7,999 bases of DNA, from the NCBI GenBank assembly GCA_046582565.1, contig JAYGED010000299.1, positions 1-7,999 of the forward strand, written 5' to 3'. The notes below the pieces were generated by a model. It did no database searches. It worked only from the letters and a program-made list of their open reading frames with translations, and was not told the DNA's origin. The DNA is from JAYGED01 sp046582565 (GTDB lineage Bacteria > Pseudomonadota > Alphaproteobacteria > JAAXGF01). The position numbers were made by a program, and so were the translations under genes. Of this stretch, positions 1 to 5,943 are shown in pieces (the stretch's first letter is position 1; each line of letters starts with the position of its first letter).

Positions 1-51
1 AGAGGCGGTCCTCATTGCGCGCTATGTCTCCTTTCCCTGTCATGCAGTGTC

Positions 52-171
52 CCTACAGAAGACGGCTCTCGAACGACAATCGTCGAAAAGTACCTCATAA
101 TCTGGAAAAAGGGCGAGGACGGCGACTGGTACTTGCACCGCGATATTTGGAATGCGGACATCCCAGGGAAG
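52..171 (+). pseudogene. C-terminal fragment of an NTF2-like (DUF4440/SnoaL-type) protein
   Basis: Reading frame 1 gives a stretch containing EKYLIIWKKGEDGDW followed by YLHRDIWNADIPGK. This is the typical last beta-strands of the small NTF2-like/DUF4440 fold, where a YLVIWKK...W.LHRDIWN pattern is common. These proteins are usually about 130-170 residues; only about 38-40 codons remain. Upstream of about position 52 the frame no longer resembles the family. Downstream the frame runs on only to a TGA at 205-207, through sequence that belongs to a different gene in another frame. I infer a truncated, non-functional gene end produced by a deletion or recombination. The family call rests on motif memory alone and no catalytic residues are visible. 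Confidence 0.55.
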
Positions 172-464
172 GTTACTCTTTGTGGATGGACAGCGTGGCA
201 ATCTTGAGGGACGCCAAGAACGTGGAAAACGCAAAAACGTTCATGAACTTCATCATGGTGCCTGAGAATGCGGCTTTGATCTCAGCCTTCGCGCGTTATG
301 CGAATGGTGTCAAAGGCTCGGTGCCATTCATGCCTGAAGACATGGCGACGGCGCCCGAGGTCGTGATCCCGGCTGAGTTCCTCAGTTCTGGTCACTTCGT
401 TCCAGCCTGTGAGCCTGAAGCTCAGGGGTATTACACGGCGATTTGGACGGAATTGCAGAAGTAG
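165..464 (+). pseudogene. C-terminal fragment of a PotD/PotF-type polyamine ABC transporter substrate-binding protein
   Basis: From about 168 the frame ending at the TAG of 462-464 reads GYSLWMDSVAI, then DAKNVENAKTFMNFIM, and ends in QGYYTAIWTELQK. This is the conserved C-terminal lobe of periplasmic spermidine/putrescine-binding proteins (SBP_bac family), which deliver polyamines to an ABC permease. About 97 codons remain of the usual 340-370, so the signal peptide and most of both ligand-binding lobes are missing. An open frame reaches back to an ATG at 15-17, but residues encoded before about 165 are an out-of-frame reading of the NTF2-like gene end and are not part of this protein. No permease or ATPase gene is nearby. 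Almost certainly a pseudogene; it points towards the amidase operon and is transcribed convergently to it. Confidence 0.8.
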
Positions 465-474
465 GCAAGCAGAG

Positions 475-508
475 CAGCAAGGGTCCGGGTGTCCCTGGGC
501 TCTTGCTG
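475..508 (+). terminator. Terminator-like hairpin after the polyamine-binding protein fragment
   Basis: CAGCAAG (475-481) pairs perfectly with CTTGCTG (502-508), and the inner GG..GGG/CCC bases extend the stem around a TGT loop. It starts 11 bp after the TAG of the PotD-type fragment, the usual place for a terminator. There is no run of T after it, so intrinsic termination is only inferred. Confidence 0.4.
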
Positions 509-668
509 TCACCTGTCAACGATCAAAAATTCATACTGACGGTGTACTCAAAAGGAAACTATCGGCGACAGTCTGAAGACGAGCTCTACGCCGGCCGGAT
601 GGTGCCGCCTTCTGAACGTCCCTATCTCGCTGCTGACGACTGTGGGACACACAGCGGCCGCTTCCCGA
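509..668. other. Intergenic stretch, nothing recognised
   Basis: Short open frames exist on both strands here but none has a convincing ribosome binding site or a recognisable protein motif. The stretch separates the terminator-like hairpin from the first copy of the two-hairpin repeat. Confidence 0.4.
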
Positions 669-743
669 ACGTCCGCTTTCGAGAGTAAAGCAGACGTAAA
701 TCACTGTTTCTGAGAGAGTCCGCCAATTTTCAAAAGCGGACAT
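669..743 (+). repeat. Two-hairpin dispersed repeat, copy A
   Basis: The first hairpin has arms GTCCGCTTT (671-679) and AAAGCAGAC (687-695), with one mismatch, around the 7-nt loop CGAGAGT. The block ACGTAAATCA follows. The second hairpin has arms TCCGC (719-723) and GCGGA (736-740). It lies between the polyamine-binding protein fragment and the 3' end of the amidase operon, which are convergent, and could act as an RNA structure in either transcript (inferred). Confidence 0.75.
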
Positions 744-755
744 GGATCGTATTAT

Positions 756-842
756 CTACTTAGTCTCCGTCTCTGTTTGAAGAGTGCTGAGCTCGATACG
801 GCGGACCATGTCACGCGCCGCGTAGGCGACGAAGCCGGCACC
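756..842 (-). other. In-frame coding-like extension beyond the second amidase stop
   Basis: Directly after the TAG of the downstream amidase (843-845), the same frame continues for 28 codons, reading GAGFVAYAARDMVRRIEL and then a short polar tail, to another TAG at 756-758. The beginning looks protein-like but I do not recognise a family. It may be the decayed tail of another gene or a chance open frame. No terminator with a T-run is seen between here and repeat copy A. Confidence 0.2.
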
Positions 843-2288
843 CTAGGACGCGAGTTTTCGAATAAGCGAAAGTTGTTTCTCTCGCCACGGCATTGCAGTC
901 TCAAGCTGTGCTGCAAGATTCATCAGCAATGAATCGTCACCAAACGAAGCCGCAAGATGAACACCAACCGGCAAATCATTGTCGGTCCAGTGTAACGGAA
1001 GGGAAACAGCAGGCTGGCCGCTGGCATTGAAGGCTGCGGTAAAGGGCGAATAGGCAAACACACCATCGGGACCCATCCGATAATCCAGAAAGTCCTCATT
1101 GACGGGTTTGAAACGGCCAACAATTGCCGGCGGCTCGGCCAATGTCGGTGTTAAGAGAACGTCAATATTGGCAAGATGTCCGGCCATCTGCCTTCCGAAG
1201 GCGTGGACATCGTTAATCGCTTTCAGGTAATCCGCGCCTGATACGCCTTCGGCTAATTTGATGGCGCCTCTTGTAACGCCATCAAGCTGTGGCTCGTATA
1301 CAGTCGGGTCTTTCGACTTTGCATGAACGTTGAGCGCCGTCCCGCAGGCGACAATATTCGTCCATGCCTGCATCATCGCCAGGATATCAATAGAGCCTTT
1401 GAACTCATCAACATGATGCCCAAGCCCGTCAAGGGTCGCTGCCGTGTTCTCAACCGCCCTACGGCATTCATCGTGAACCTTGTCGCCTGAAAATGAACGG
1501 GTTAGGTAGGCGATCTTCAATGTCCTAGGGGTTTGGCCCATGGCCGTCACGTAATCTTCATCCATGGGCGGCGGCCAATAAGGCACACCAAGATCGGGGC
1601 CCGCGGTCGCGTCCAGGAGCACGGCAGTGTCGCGGAGGCTACGGGTCAAAAAGCCGTCGATAGCCATTCCCGCCCAGCCTTCGCCGGCAACGGGGCCATC
1701 GGGCAGTCTTGCGCGAGTAGGCTTGAAACCGACAAGCCCGCAGCTTGAGGCGGGGATACGCACTGAGCCTCCACCGTCGGAACCATGTGCAACGGGAACA
1801 ATTCCCGCCGCCACGGCTGCTGCGGCGCCCCCAGAAGATCCGCCGGACGTATGCTCGGTATTCCATGGGTTTCGGGTCGGCGCACCGTTAGCGCTGGCCT
1901 CGGTCACGGGGCCGATTCCGAATTCCGGCGAAGCCGTGCGGCCAAAAGTAACCAGGCCGGCCGCTTTTATTCTGAGATAAATCTCCGAGTCATATGTGTG
2001 TATCTTGTCCTTGAAGAGGGTGGAGCCGTTGGTTGTTGGTAGCGCGACGGCTTCGGCGCCGAGGTCTTTTAACAAGAAAGGTACGCCGGTCATGGGGCCG
2101 TCGGGCAAACCAGCCGTGATCGAGCTTCGCGCCGCATCCTCAGCCATCACTGTTATTGCGTTGAGTATCGGGTTGAGAAGAGCCGCGCGGGCGAGGGACG
2201 CATCCAACAGTTCGGTCGCAGTTGTCTCACCACGCGCGATCAACGCCGCCAGTTCGACCCCATCAAATTGATAAAAACCGTCCGCCAT
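843..2288 (-). CDS. Amidase-signature family hydrolase (second gene of the pair)
   Basis: 481-residue cytoplasmic serine hydrolase expected to cleave a C-N amide bond of a small substrate, releasing a carboxylate and ammonia or an amine. The amidase-signature triad is visible: Lys74 (FLLKD), cis-Ser151 in GGSSGG and nucleophile Ser175 in GSDGGGSVRIPA. The 24-residue spacing between the serines matches the family, as does total length (about 450-500). No signal peptide is seen. I chose the ATG at 2286-2288, because GGAGG lies just upstream (2293-2297). An in-frame TTG at 2310-2312 would add eight residues but has no such site. It starts 48 bp after the stop of another amidase on the same strand, so the two are probably co-transcribed. 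Substrate cannot be told from sequence; aryl/acyl-amidase, 6-aminohexanoate-type or glutamyl-amidase-like activities are all possible. GatA is unlikely, as no gatB or gatC is present. Confidence 0.9.
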   Translation of the reverse strand: MADGFYQFDGVELAALIARGETTATELLDASLARAALLNPILNAITVMAEDAARSSITAGLPDGPMTGVPFLLKDLGAEAVALPTTNGSTLFKDKIHTYDSEIYLRIKAAGLVTFGRTASPEFGIGPVTEASANGAPTRNPWNTEHTSGGSSGGAAAAVAAGIVPVAHGSDGGGSVRIPASSCGLVGFKPTRARLPDGPVAGEGWAGMAIDGFLTRSLRDTAVLLDATAGPDLGVPYWPPPMDEDYVTAMGQTPRTLKIAYLTRSFSGDKVHDECRRAVENTAATLDGLGHHVDEFKGSIDILAMMQAWTNIVACGTALNVHAKSKDPTVYEPQLDGVTRGAIKLAEGVSGADYLKAINDVHAFGRQMAGHLANIDVLLTPTLAEPPAIVGRFKPVNEDFLDYRMGPDGVFAYSPFTAAFNASGQPAVSLPLHWTDNDLPVGVHLAASFGDDSLLMNLAAQLETAMPWREKQLSLIRKLAS

Positions 2289-2336
2289 ATGTCCTCCAAG
2301 TGCTAGAGCCAACCATTGCTTGAATTATACTGTTTC

Positions 2337-3776
2337 TCAACTCCTTGTTCTAATTACTGGGCGATGTTTGCGGTCGTGAAGCCATGGCGACTTCTTCTCA
2401 AACGCAGCAGCGGCACGAAACACAGATACGTCATCAAATGTCTTGCCGACAATTTGTAGGCCCGTTGGCACACCGTTTCTGCCAAAGCCCGACGGCACGC
2501 TGAGGACCGGACACCGGCTCAGTGAATTGAACGGAAATGTCATGCACCAGGCCAGTGAATCAGGCATGAGTTTGCCATCCGTCTTGTATGAGGCGTAGTC
2601 AAATTTCGGATTGGCTCTCTCAGCGGGCTTGGCTGTGGTCGGGCACAGGAATACATCGTAGTTTTCCATCATGGGACCGAAAAACGAATACATTTCGCCC
2701 GCCTTGTCGGTGGCGTTCACAAAATCAATGGCTTTAGATTTCCGCCCCTGTATGGCGAAAGCGCGAGCGTAATCGGTCATCAGATCGCCATGTTCTCTCT
2801 CCAGCGGCCCAAGACTCGCGCCAAACAAATGAGACAGATGATCCCATGCCGCCTTGGCGCAGCTTTCATCCCACGGCACGCGGACTTCCTCGACTTTGCA
2901 GCCCATGGCTCGGAAAGTTTCGACCGCGCGCAAGGTGTTTTCGCGAACGTCTCGGGTCGGCTTGAAGAACCCTAGATCAAGGGAATAGCCGATACGCCAG
3001 CCGCGTATGCTTTTCAATTTCTCAGGAATTCTCAGTTTGGGCTTAACCGTGGCAATGTCAGATGTGTGCGGCCCGGCAATAACGTTCTCCATAAGGGCCG
3101 TATCGGCAACGGTTCGCGCCAAGGGGCCTTCATGGCAATAATAATCCAGATTGAAACCTGGCATTTCAGGCACCCGGCCATAGGGCGGCTTGAATCCCAC
3201 AACACCGCTACAGGACGCTGGAATACGAATGGAACCGCCAATGTCCGATCCTGTGGCAAGGGTGGTAGTGCCCGCTGCTAGGGACGCAGCCGAGCCACCG
3301 GATGATCCGCCCGGCGTAAAGTTGAGATTCCAGGGATTCCGCGTGGTCCCCCACAACCGTGATGTGGTCACTGCGGCACAACAGAACTCCGGCGTAGCTG
3401 TCCGAGCATGACAGATGGCGCCCGCGTTGAACAGGCGCTGGGCAAAGACCGCCGTTTCATTGGCAATATTGTCTTTTAGGATAAGTGAGCCCGAGGTACA
3501 GCGTTTGCCCTTCACTGGAACTTCATCCTTGATAGCTAGCGGGATCCCCTCCAACCGCCGCGTACGGTGGCCTTTCTTCATATACCGGGCTTCTGATTTT
3601 TTGGCCTGGGCCAGGGCTTCGTCGAAAAAAGTTTCAGTGAAGGCGTTAATAGCCGGTTCCACCTTTTCCGTGCGCTTGATGATGGCCTGCATTAATTCAA
3701 CGGGCGACAGCTTGCGACGTTTGAATAGTTTCAACGCCTCTGTTGCTGACAGATAACATATGTCCTCGTAATTCAT
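2337..3776 (-). CDS. Amidase-signature family hydrolase (first gene of the pair)
   Basis: 479-residue protein, first gene of a probable two-amidase operon. The triad is complete: Lys83 (PLAIKDEVPVKG), cis-Ser158 in PGGSSGGSAAS and nucleophile Ser182 in GSDIGGSIRIPASCSGVVGFKP, spaced 24 apart. The region around residues 123-150 (ARTATPEF...NPWN) is also typical of the family. The start is the ATG at 3774-3776, with AGGTGG seven bases upstream, a strong Shine-Dalgarno. No signal peptide or membrane segment is seen, so it is cytoplasmic. It is clearly paralogous to the downstream amidase but diverged, with a Cys-rich stretch (EFCCAAV, residues 130-136) absent there. The pair may hydrolyse related amides or successive intermediates (inferred). 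The neighbouring polyamine-binding protein remnant hints at amine or amide uptake but is not evidence of substrate. Confidence 0.92.
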   Translation of the reverse strand: MNYEDICYLSATEALKLFKRRKLSPVELMQAIIKRTEKVEPAINAFTETFFDEALAQAKKSEARYMKKGHRTRRLEGIPLAIKDEVPVKGKRCTSGSLILKDNIANETAVFAQRLFNAGAICHARTATPEFCCAAVTTSRLWGTTRNPWNLNFTPGGSSGGSAASLAAGTTTLATGSDIGGSIRIPASCSGVVGFKPPYGRVPEMPGFNLDYYCHEGPLARTVADTALMENVIAGPHTSDIATVKPKLRIPEKLKSIRGWRIGYSLDLGFFKPTRDVRENTLRAVETFRAMGCKVEEVRVPWDESCAKAAWDHLSHLFGASLGPLEREHGDLMTDYARAFAIQGRKSKAIDFVNATDKAGEMYSFFGPMMENYDVFLCPTTAKPAERANPKFDYASYKTDGKLMPDSLAWCMTFPFNSLSRCPVLSVPSGFGRNGVPTGLQIVGKTFDDVSVFRAAAAFEKKSPWLHDRKHRPVIRTRS

Positions 3777-3804
3777 ACTCGTCCACCTATTTCCAAATAC
3801 CCAC

Positions 3805-3824
3805 GAGCATCACTACAGATGCCC
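3805..3824 (-). promoter_or_regulatory. Dyad in the amidase operon leader, possible operator
   Basis: GAGCATC (3805-3811) and GATGCCC (3818-3824) form a 20-bp dyad with a 6-bp spacer and one G-T type mismatch, about 28 bp upstream of the first amidase start codon. It could be an operator or a leader hairpin. I could not place a convincing -35/-10 pair in this leader, so the role is speculative. Confidence 0.25.
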
Positions 3825-3920
3825 GTCTGGGATGGATTTTTTCTGATTTGGTCTTGAAGGCTAAACGATCCATACCCCCAAGGCTAAATGCCATCGGGTA
3901 ACTGTAGGCCGACACGACGA

Positions 3921-3963
3921 AGTGGTAAACCGCATGTCTAAGTGCGTCACCAAATGTCCGCTA
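3921..3963 (-). repeat. Distal part of repeat copy B, split by IS30
   Basis: AGTGGTAAACCGCATGT (3921-3937) matches, inverted and at 16 of 17 positions, the block at 5059-5075 beside copy D. AATGTCCGCTA (3953-3963) is one arm of the second palindrome; its partner TAGCGGACATT lies on the other side of the IS30 remnant at 4279-4289. Together with 4275-4336 this reconstructs one repeat copy on the reverse strand. Confidence 0.7.
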
Positions 3964-3969
3964 TGGGTT

Positions 3970-3987
3970 GCCGCCTCAACCGGTCGA
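3970..3987 (+). repeat. IS30 remnant, left terminal inverted repeat
   Basis: Pairs with 4255-4272 at 17 of 18 positions. It overlaps the last codons and stop of the transposase, as is usual at the 3' end of IS30 elements. Confidence 0.8.
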
Positions 3988-4228
3988 CGCAACACACGCG
4001 TTAAATCTCTCTGCCGGCGTTTCAAACTCCAACGTTTTGCATGGCCGTTCATTGAGCTGACGCGCCACTTTGTTCAGATCAGCCTGCGAGTATACCGACA
4101 CGTCGGTTACCAAACGACCGGCCAATCGCCTTCAATGACTCCCCGCGCTGCCAGCGATCCCACAACTCCGTCTTCTCTGCCGGGCTGAACCCGCGACCAT
4201 ATCTTCGTTTCATCTGCATACACTCCAT
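3976..4228 (-). pseudogene. IS30-family transposase, N- and C-terminal ends joined out of frame
   Basis: Reading the reverse strand from the ATG at 4211-4213 (or an in-frame ATG at 4226-4228) gives MKRRYGRGFSPAEKTELWDR, then WQRGESLKAIGRSFG. This is the N-terminal DNA-binding helix-turn-helix of IS30 transposases. At about 4104-4112 the frame changes. The alternative frame then reads VYSQADLNKVARQLNERP, followed by KTLEFETPAERFNACVASTG and a TGA at 3976-3978, the family's usual C-terminus. The whole DDE catalytic core, some 240 or more codons, is deleted. If translated, the N-terminal frame ends at a TGA at 4079-4081. Non-functional as a transposase; a short product could at most bind the element ends. 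Confidence 0.85.
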
Positions 4229-4254
4229 CTCTTCGTTCAAGATAAAGTGTTGTA

Positions 4255-4272
4255 TCGACCGGTTGAGGTGGC
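4255..4272 (-). repeat. IS30 remnant, right terminal inverted repeat
   Basis: Reverse complement of the left terminal repeat with one mismatch. It lies upstream of the transposase N-terminus and immediately inside the repeat arm TAGCGGACATT. Confidence 0.8.
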
Positions 4273-4274
4273 AG

Positions 4275-4336
4275 CTATTAGCGGACATTGCAGCACTGAG
4301 TGAATTACGTCCGTTTTACCCCCAAAAGCGGACATC
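4275..4336 (-). repeat. Two-hairpin dispersed repeat, copy B (reverse orientation, proximal part)
   Basis: On the reverse strand this copy begins with ATGTCCGC and carries the first hairpin: arms GTCCGTTTT (4309-4317) and AAAGCGGAC (4325-4333), with a 7-nt ACCCCCA loop as read on the + strand. The conserved ACGTAATTCA-type block is next, then TAGCGGACATT (4279-4289), one arm of the second palindrome. The other arm is beyond the IS30 remnant. Confidence 0.8.
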
Positions 4337-4376
4337 GTACCAGATACGAAAAATGAAATTTCGGGAGAAACCTTGG

Positions 4377-4451
4377 ATGTCCGCTTTCGAGGGTAAAGCG
4401 GACGTAAATCATGAGATGGGAAAGAGTCCGCTAATAGCCAGAAGCGAACAT
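4377..4451 (+). repeat. Two-hairpin dispersed repeat, copy C
   Basis: The first hairpin has perfect 9-bp arms GTCCGCTTT (4379-4387) and AAAGCGGAC (4395-4403) around CGAGGGT, followed by ACGTAAATCA. The second hairpin is TCCGCT (4427-4432) against AGCGAA (4443-4448), with one mismatch. It points head to head with copy B, 40 bp away. Confidence 0.85.
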
Positions 4452-4924
4452 CATGGTCGTTTGAAGAGAGCCGCCGTAAACAGACTGTGCGCACTCAAAA
4501 CCGCGACAAACGGTGGGAAAGCCGACGTCACGGGTAATGCATTGTGGGTTCTTGTACGCGACGGGCTGCCCAGGAAGCACCAGATTTGCGAAACCGCACT
4601 CTCGGGTAAACTTGGGAAGCCCGCTGACATCTCACCGATCGACGTTCTGCTCCGGGGCATGAAATCGCTGGCTAGCGAGAAATGGTCTACACTGATCTGG
4701 CTTTGGAAGGTTTCACCAAGACGCCGAATCCAACGGCGCACGAGCGATGACTTCAAGGATACCGATATCTCCGAGCACCACGGGGGAAATAGCGATGATA
4801 CGCGGCTGCATGAGCGAGGTTGCCGGGTTCATCGACGGACAATCATAGGGGCAAAATTAAATCCAGATGGGTCTTGCGAGGTGGTAAGGGCAGCAACGCG
4901 CACGTGCGCCACTGCACGAGCCGG
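4452..4924. other. Unassigned stretch, no credible gene
   Basis: Long open frames pass through here on both strands (for example + 4263-5099), but they start inside the repeats and translate repeat sequence as MSAFEGKADVNH-type peptides, a familiar sign of a spurious frame. The inner part has no ribosome binding site or motif I recognise. It may be decayed coding sequence trapped between repeat copies. Confidence 0.5.
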
Positions 4925-4952
4925 ATGTCCGTTATGGATCACAAGCGGACAT
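4925..4952 (+). repeat. Half unit of the dispersed repeat (single palindrome)
   Basis: ATGTCCG (4925-4931) and CGGACAT (4946-4952) form a perfect 7-bp stem around a 14-nt loop. It resembles the second palindrome of the two-hairpin repeat but lacks the first hairpin, and lies 18 bp before copy D. Confidence 0.7.
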
Positions 4953-4970
4953 TTATCGACTACCCTCAGA

Positions 4971-5075
4971 ATGTCCGCTTTCGGGGGTAAAGCGGACGTA
5001 AATCACACATCGCCTGAATGTCCGCTAATAGCCATAAGCGGAAGTTCTAGGTGTCTCTACATGTGGTTTACCACT
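4971..5075 (+). repeat. Two-hairpin dispersed repeat, copy D (longest, with third block)
   Basis: The first hairpin has perfect arms GTCCGCTTT (4973-4981) and AAAGCGGAC (4989-4997) around CGGGGGT. ACGTAAATCA follows. The second hairpin is TCCGCT (5021-5026) with AGCGGA (5037-5042). After a 16-bp gap comes ACATGTGGTTTACCACT (5059-5075), itself containing GTGGT/ACCAC, which is shared in inverted form with copy B at 3921-3937. The full unit may therefore be about 105 bp. Confidence 0.85.
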
Positions 5076-5121
5076 GAGCGAGTTCCGTGGGCGGCGTGAG
5101 AAGGATGCCGGTTCCGAGCGA

Positions 5122-5150
5122 TTGACATCAGTTACTTCCGAAGCTATGAA
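5122..5150 (+). promoter_or_regulatory. Sigma-70-type promoter for the 63-codon gene and XRE gene
   Basis: TTGACA (5122-5127) and TATGAA (5145-5150) are separated by exactly 17 bp. The -35 box is a perfect consensus match and the -10 box differs at two positions. It lies 45 bp upstream of the chosen start of the small gene and just after repeat copy D. Confidence 0.65.
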
Positions 5151-5195
5151 CCATCTTTGCCTGACGGGCCTTCACTACCTCGCGGGGGAGATCGA

Positions 5196-5387
5196 TTGAT
5201 CGAGACTGAAGACATCCGCCGGGCCGCCGAGGAGTTGGTCGACCACTACGGAACGCAGGCCCTATCGGTAGCGCGAGAACGCGCCCAGCTCCTGTCGCGA
5301 TCGGAAGATCAGAAAGCCGCCAACGTGGCGATGCGCGTGCTGACCGTGGTGGAGCGGCTGGCGGCGGGTAAGCCTGAGGGAATGTGA
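5196..5387 (+). CDS. Small conserved-looking protein of unknown function
   Basis: 63 residues, mostly predicted helical and highly charged, including EDIRRAAEELVDHYG, then ALSVARERAQLLSRSEDQKA, then NVAMRVLTVVERLAAG. No signal peptide, membrane segment or catalytic motif is seen. I chose TTG 5196-5198 because GGGGGAG (5184-5190) sits five bases before it. A further in-frame TTG at 5157 has no such site, and its 13 extra residues look non-coding. It begins 45 bp after a near-consensus promoter and ends 36 bp before an XRE-family regulator on the same strand, so the two are probably co-transcribed. Similar short helical proteins occur in alphaproteobacteria beside regulators, but I cannot name the family. 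An antitoxin or regulator-partner role is possible but unsupported. Confidence 0.7.
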   Translation: MIETEDIRRAAEELVDHYGTQALSVARERAQLLSRSEDQKAANVAMRVLTVVERLAAGKPEGM

Positions 5388-5423
5388 TATAGTCAGTGTA
5401 TCCCAGGATGGAACGAAACGCCC

Positions 5424-5852
5424 ATGGCCCGCAGAACCGTAGCTCAGCACGGCCCTCTTCCAGTTGACGTTCATGTCGGCGGCCGCGTTCGGCTGCGGCG
5501 TACCTTGCTGGGGATGAGCCAGACGGATCTCGGTAAGGCCCTCGGGGTGACGTTCCAGCAGGTACAGAAGAACGAGCACGGGTTCAACCGCATCGGCGCG
5601 AGCCGGCTCTACCAGCTCAGCCATGTGCTCGACGTGTCCTTGTCATACTTCTTCGACGATATTCCGCCGCTCGAGGAGGCCAACGCGTCGGGTTTGCGTG
5701 GAGGCGTCCAGGAGCCGTCCGCACCCGATCTTATGGATCAACGCGAGACGTTGGAACTGGTGCGCGCCTACTACCGCATTCGTGACCCGAAGGTGCGCGA
5801 TGCTCTGCGGCGCATGGCATTCGCCATGGCGAAGGGCGTAGAGAGTCGCTAG
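5424..5852 (+). CDS. XRE-family helix-turn-helix transcriptional regulator
   Basis: 142 residues. An N-terminal tail is followed by a Cro/CI-type helix-turn-helix at about residues 17-76: VGGRVRLRRTLLGMSQTDLG gives the first helices, TFQQVQKNEHGFNRIGASRL the recognition helix region, and LSHVLDVSLSYFFDD the closing helices. The rest (about 77-142) is an acidic linker and a helical C-terminus, a layout common in alphaproteobacterial XRE regulators of this length. Relatives usually read QVQKYERGxNRIG; here it is QVQKNEHGFNRIG, two changes in the recognition segment that may alter DNA specificity. The start ATG has only a weak upstream purine stretch (AGGATGGAACG), which suits translational coupling to the gene 36 bp upstream. 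Target genes are unknown; autoregulation through the promoter near 5122 is plausible. GC content seems higher than in the amidases. Confidence 0.88.
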   Translation: MARRTVAQHGPLPVDVHVGGRVRLRRTLLGMSQTDLGKALGVTFQQVQKNEHGFNRIGASRLYQLSHVLDVSLSYFFDDIPPLEEANASGLRGGVQEPSAPDLMDQRETLELVRAYYRIRDPKVRDALRRMAFAMAKGVESR

Positions 5853-5943
5853 ACAGGCAAAACGGTACCAGCCCATGCCCGAGTACCTTGGAGGGCGGTT
5901 TCGCGAATCTGGGGAGTCCTGCGCGGGTTGAGACGAGCTGGAG

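Larger units (their letters stand above)
3966..4276 (-). mobile_element. Internally deleted IS30-family insertion sequence remnant
   Basis: About 310 bp bounded by inverted repeats. The left end reads GCCGCCTCAACCGGTCGA (3970-3987). The right end, read in reverse complement, is GCCACCTCAACCGGTCGA (4255-4272), with one mismatch in 18. Inside are only the first and last parts of an IS30-type transposase, so roughly 700-800 bp of a normal 1.0-1.1 kb element is missing. It cannot transpose on its own but could still be moved in trans if an intact relative exists. The flanks are the two halves of a palindrome from the dispersed repeat, so it sits inside repeat copy B. The exact boundary and target duplication (2-3 bp in this family) cannot be fixed by eye. 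Confidence 0.85.

Noticed and set aside
15..464. 149-codon single gene
   Set aside because: Only the part after about 165 matches the PotD-type family; the earlier residues are an out-of-frame reading of an NTF2-like gene end.
1627..1980. 117-codon + strand open frame opposite the downstream amidase
   Set aside because: It is the antisense shadow of the conserved amidase core, with Pro/Ala-rich translation and no supporting start site.
4451..4756. 101-codon - strand open frame
   Set aside because: No recognisable motif or ribosome binding site, and it starts opposite other open frames in a repeat-flanked non-coding stretch.
4263..5099. 278-codon + strand open frame across the repeat cluster
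   Set aside because: It starts in the IS30 right end and translates copies B, C and D as MSAFEGKADVNH/MSAFGGKADVNH-type peptides. There is no ribosome binding site or protein family, so it is a frame kept open by the repeats.
5196..5852. Toxin-antitoxin module
   Set aside because: The second protein is a normal XRE regulator by layout and the first has no toxin motif; the arrangement alone is not enough.
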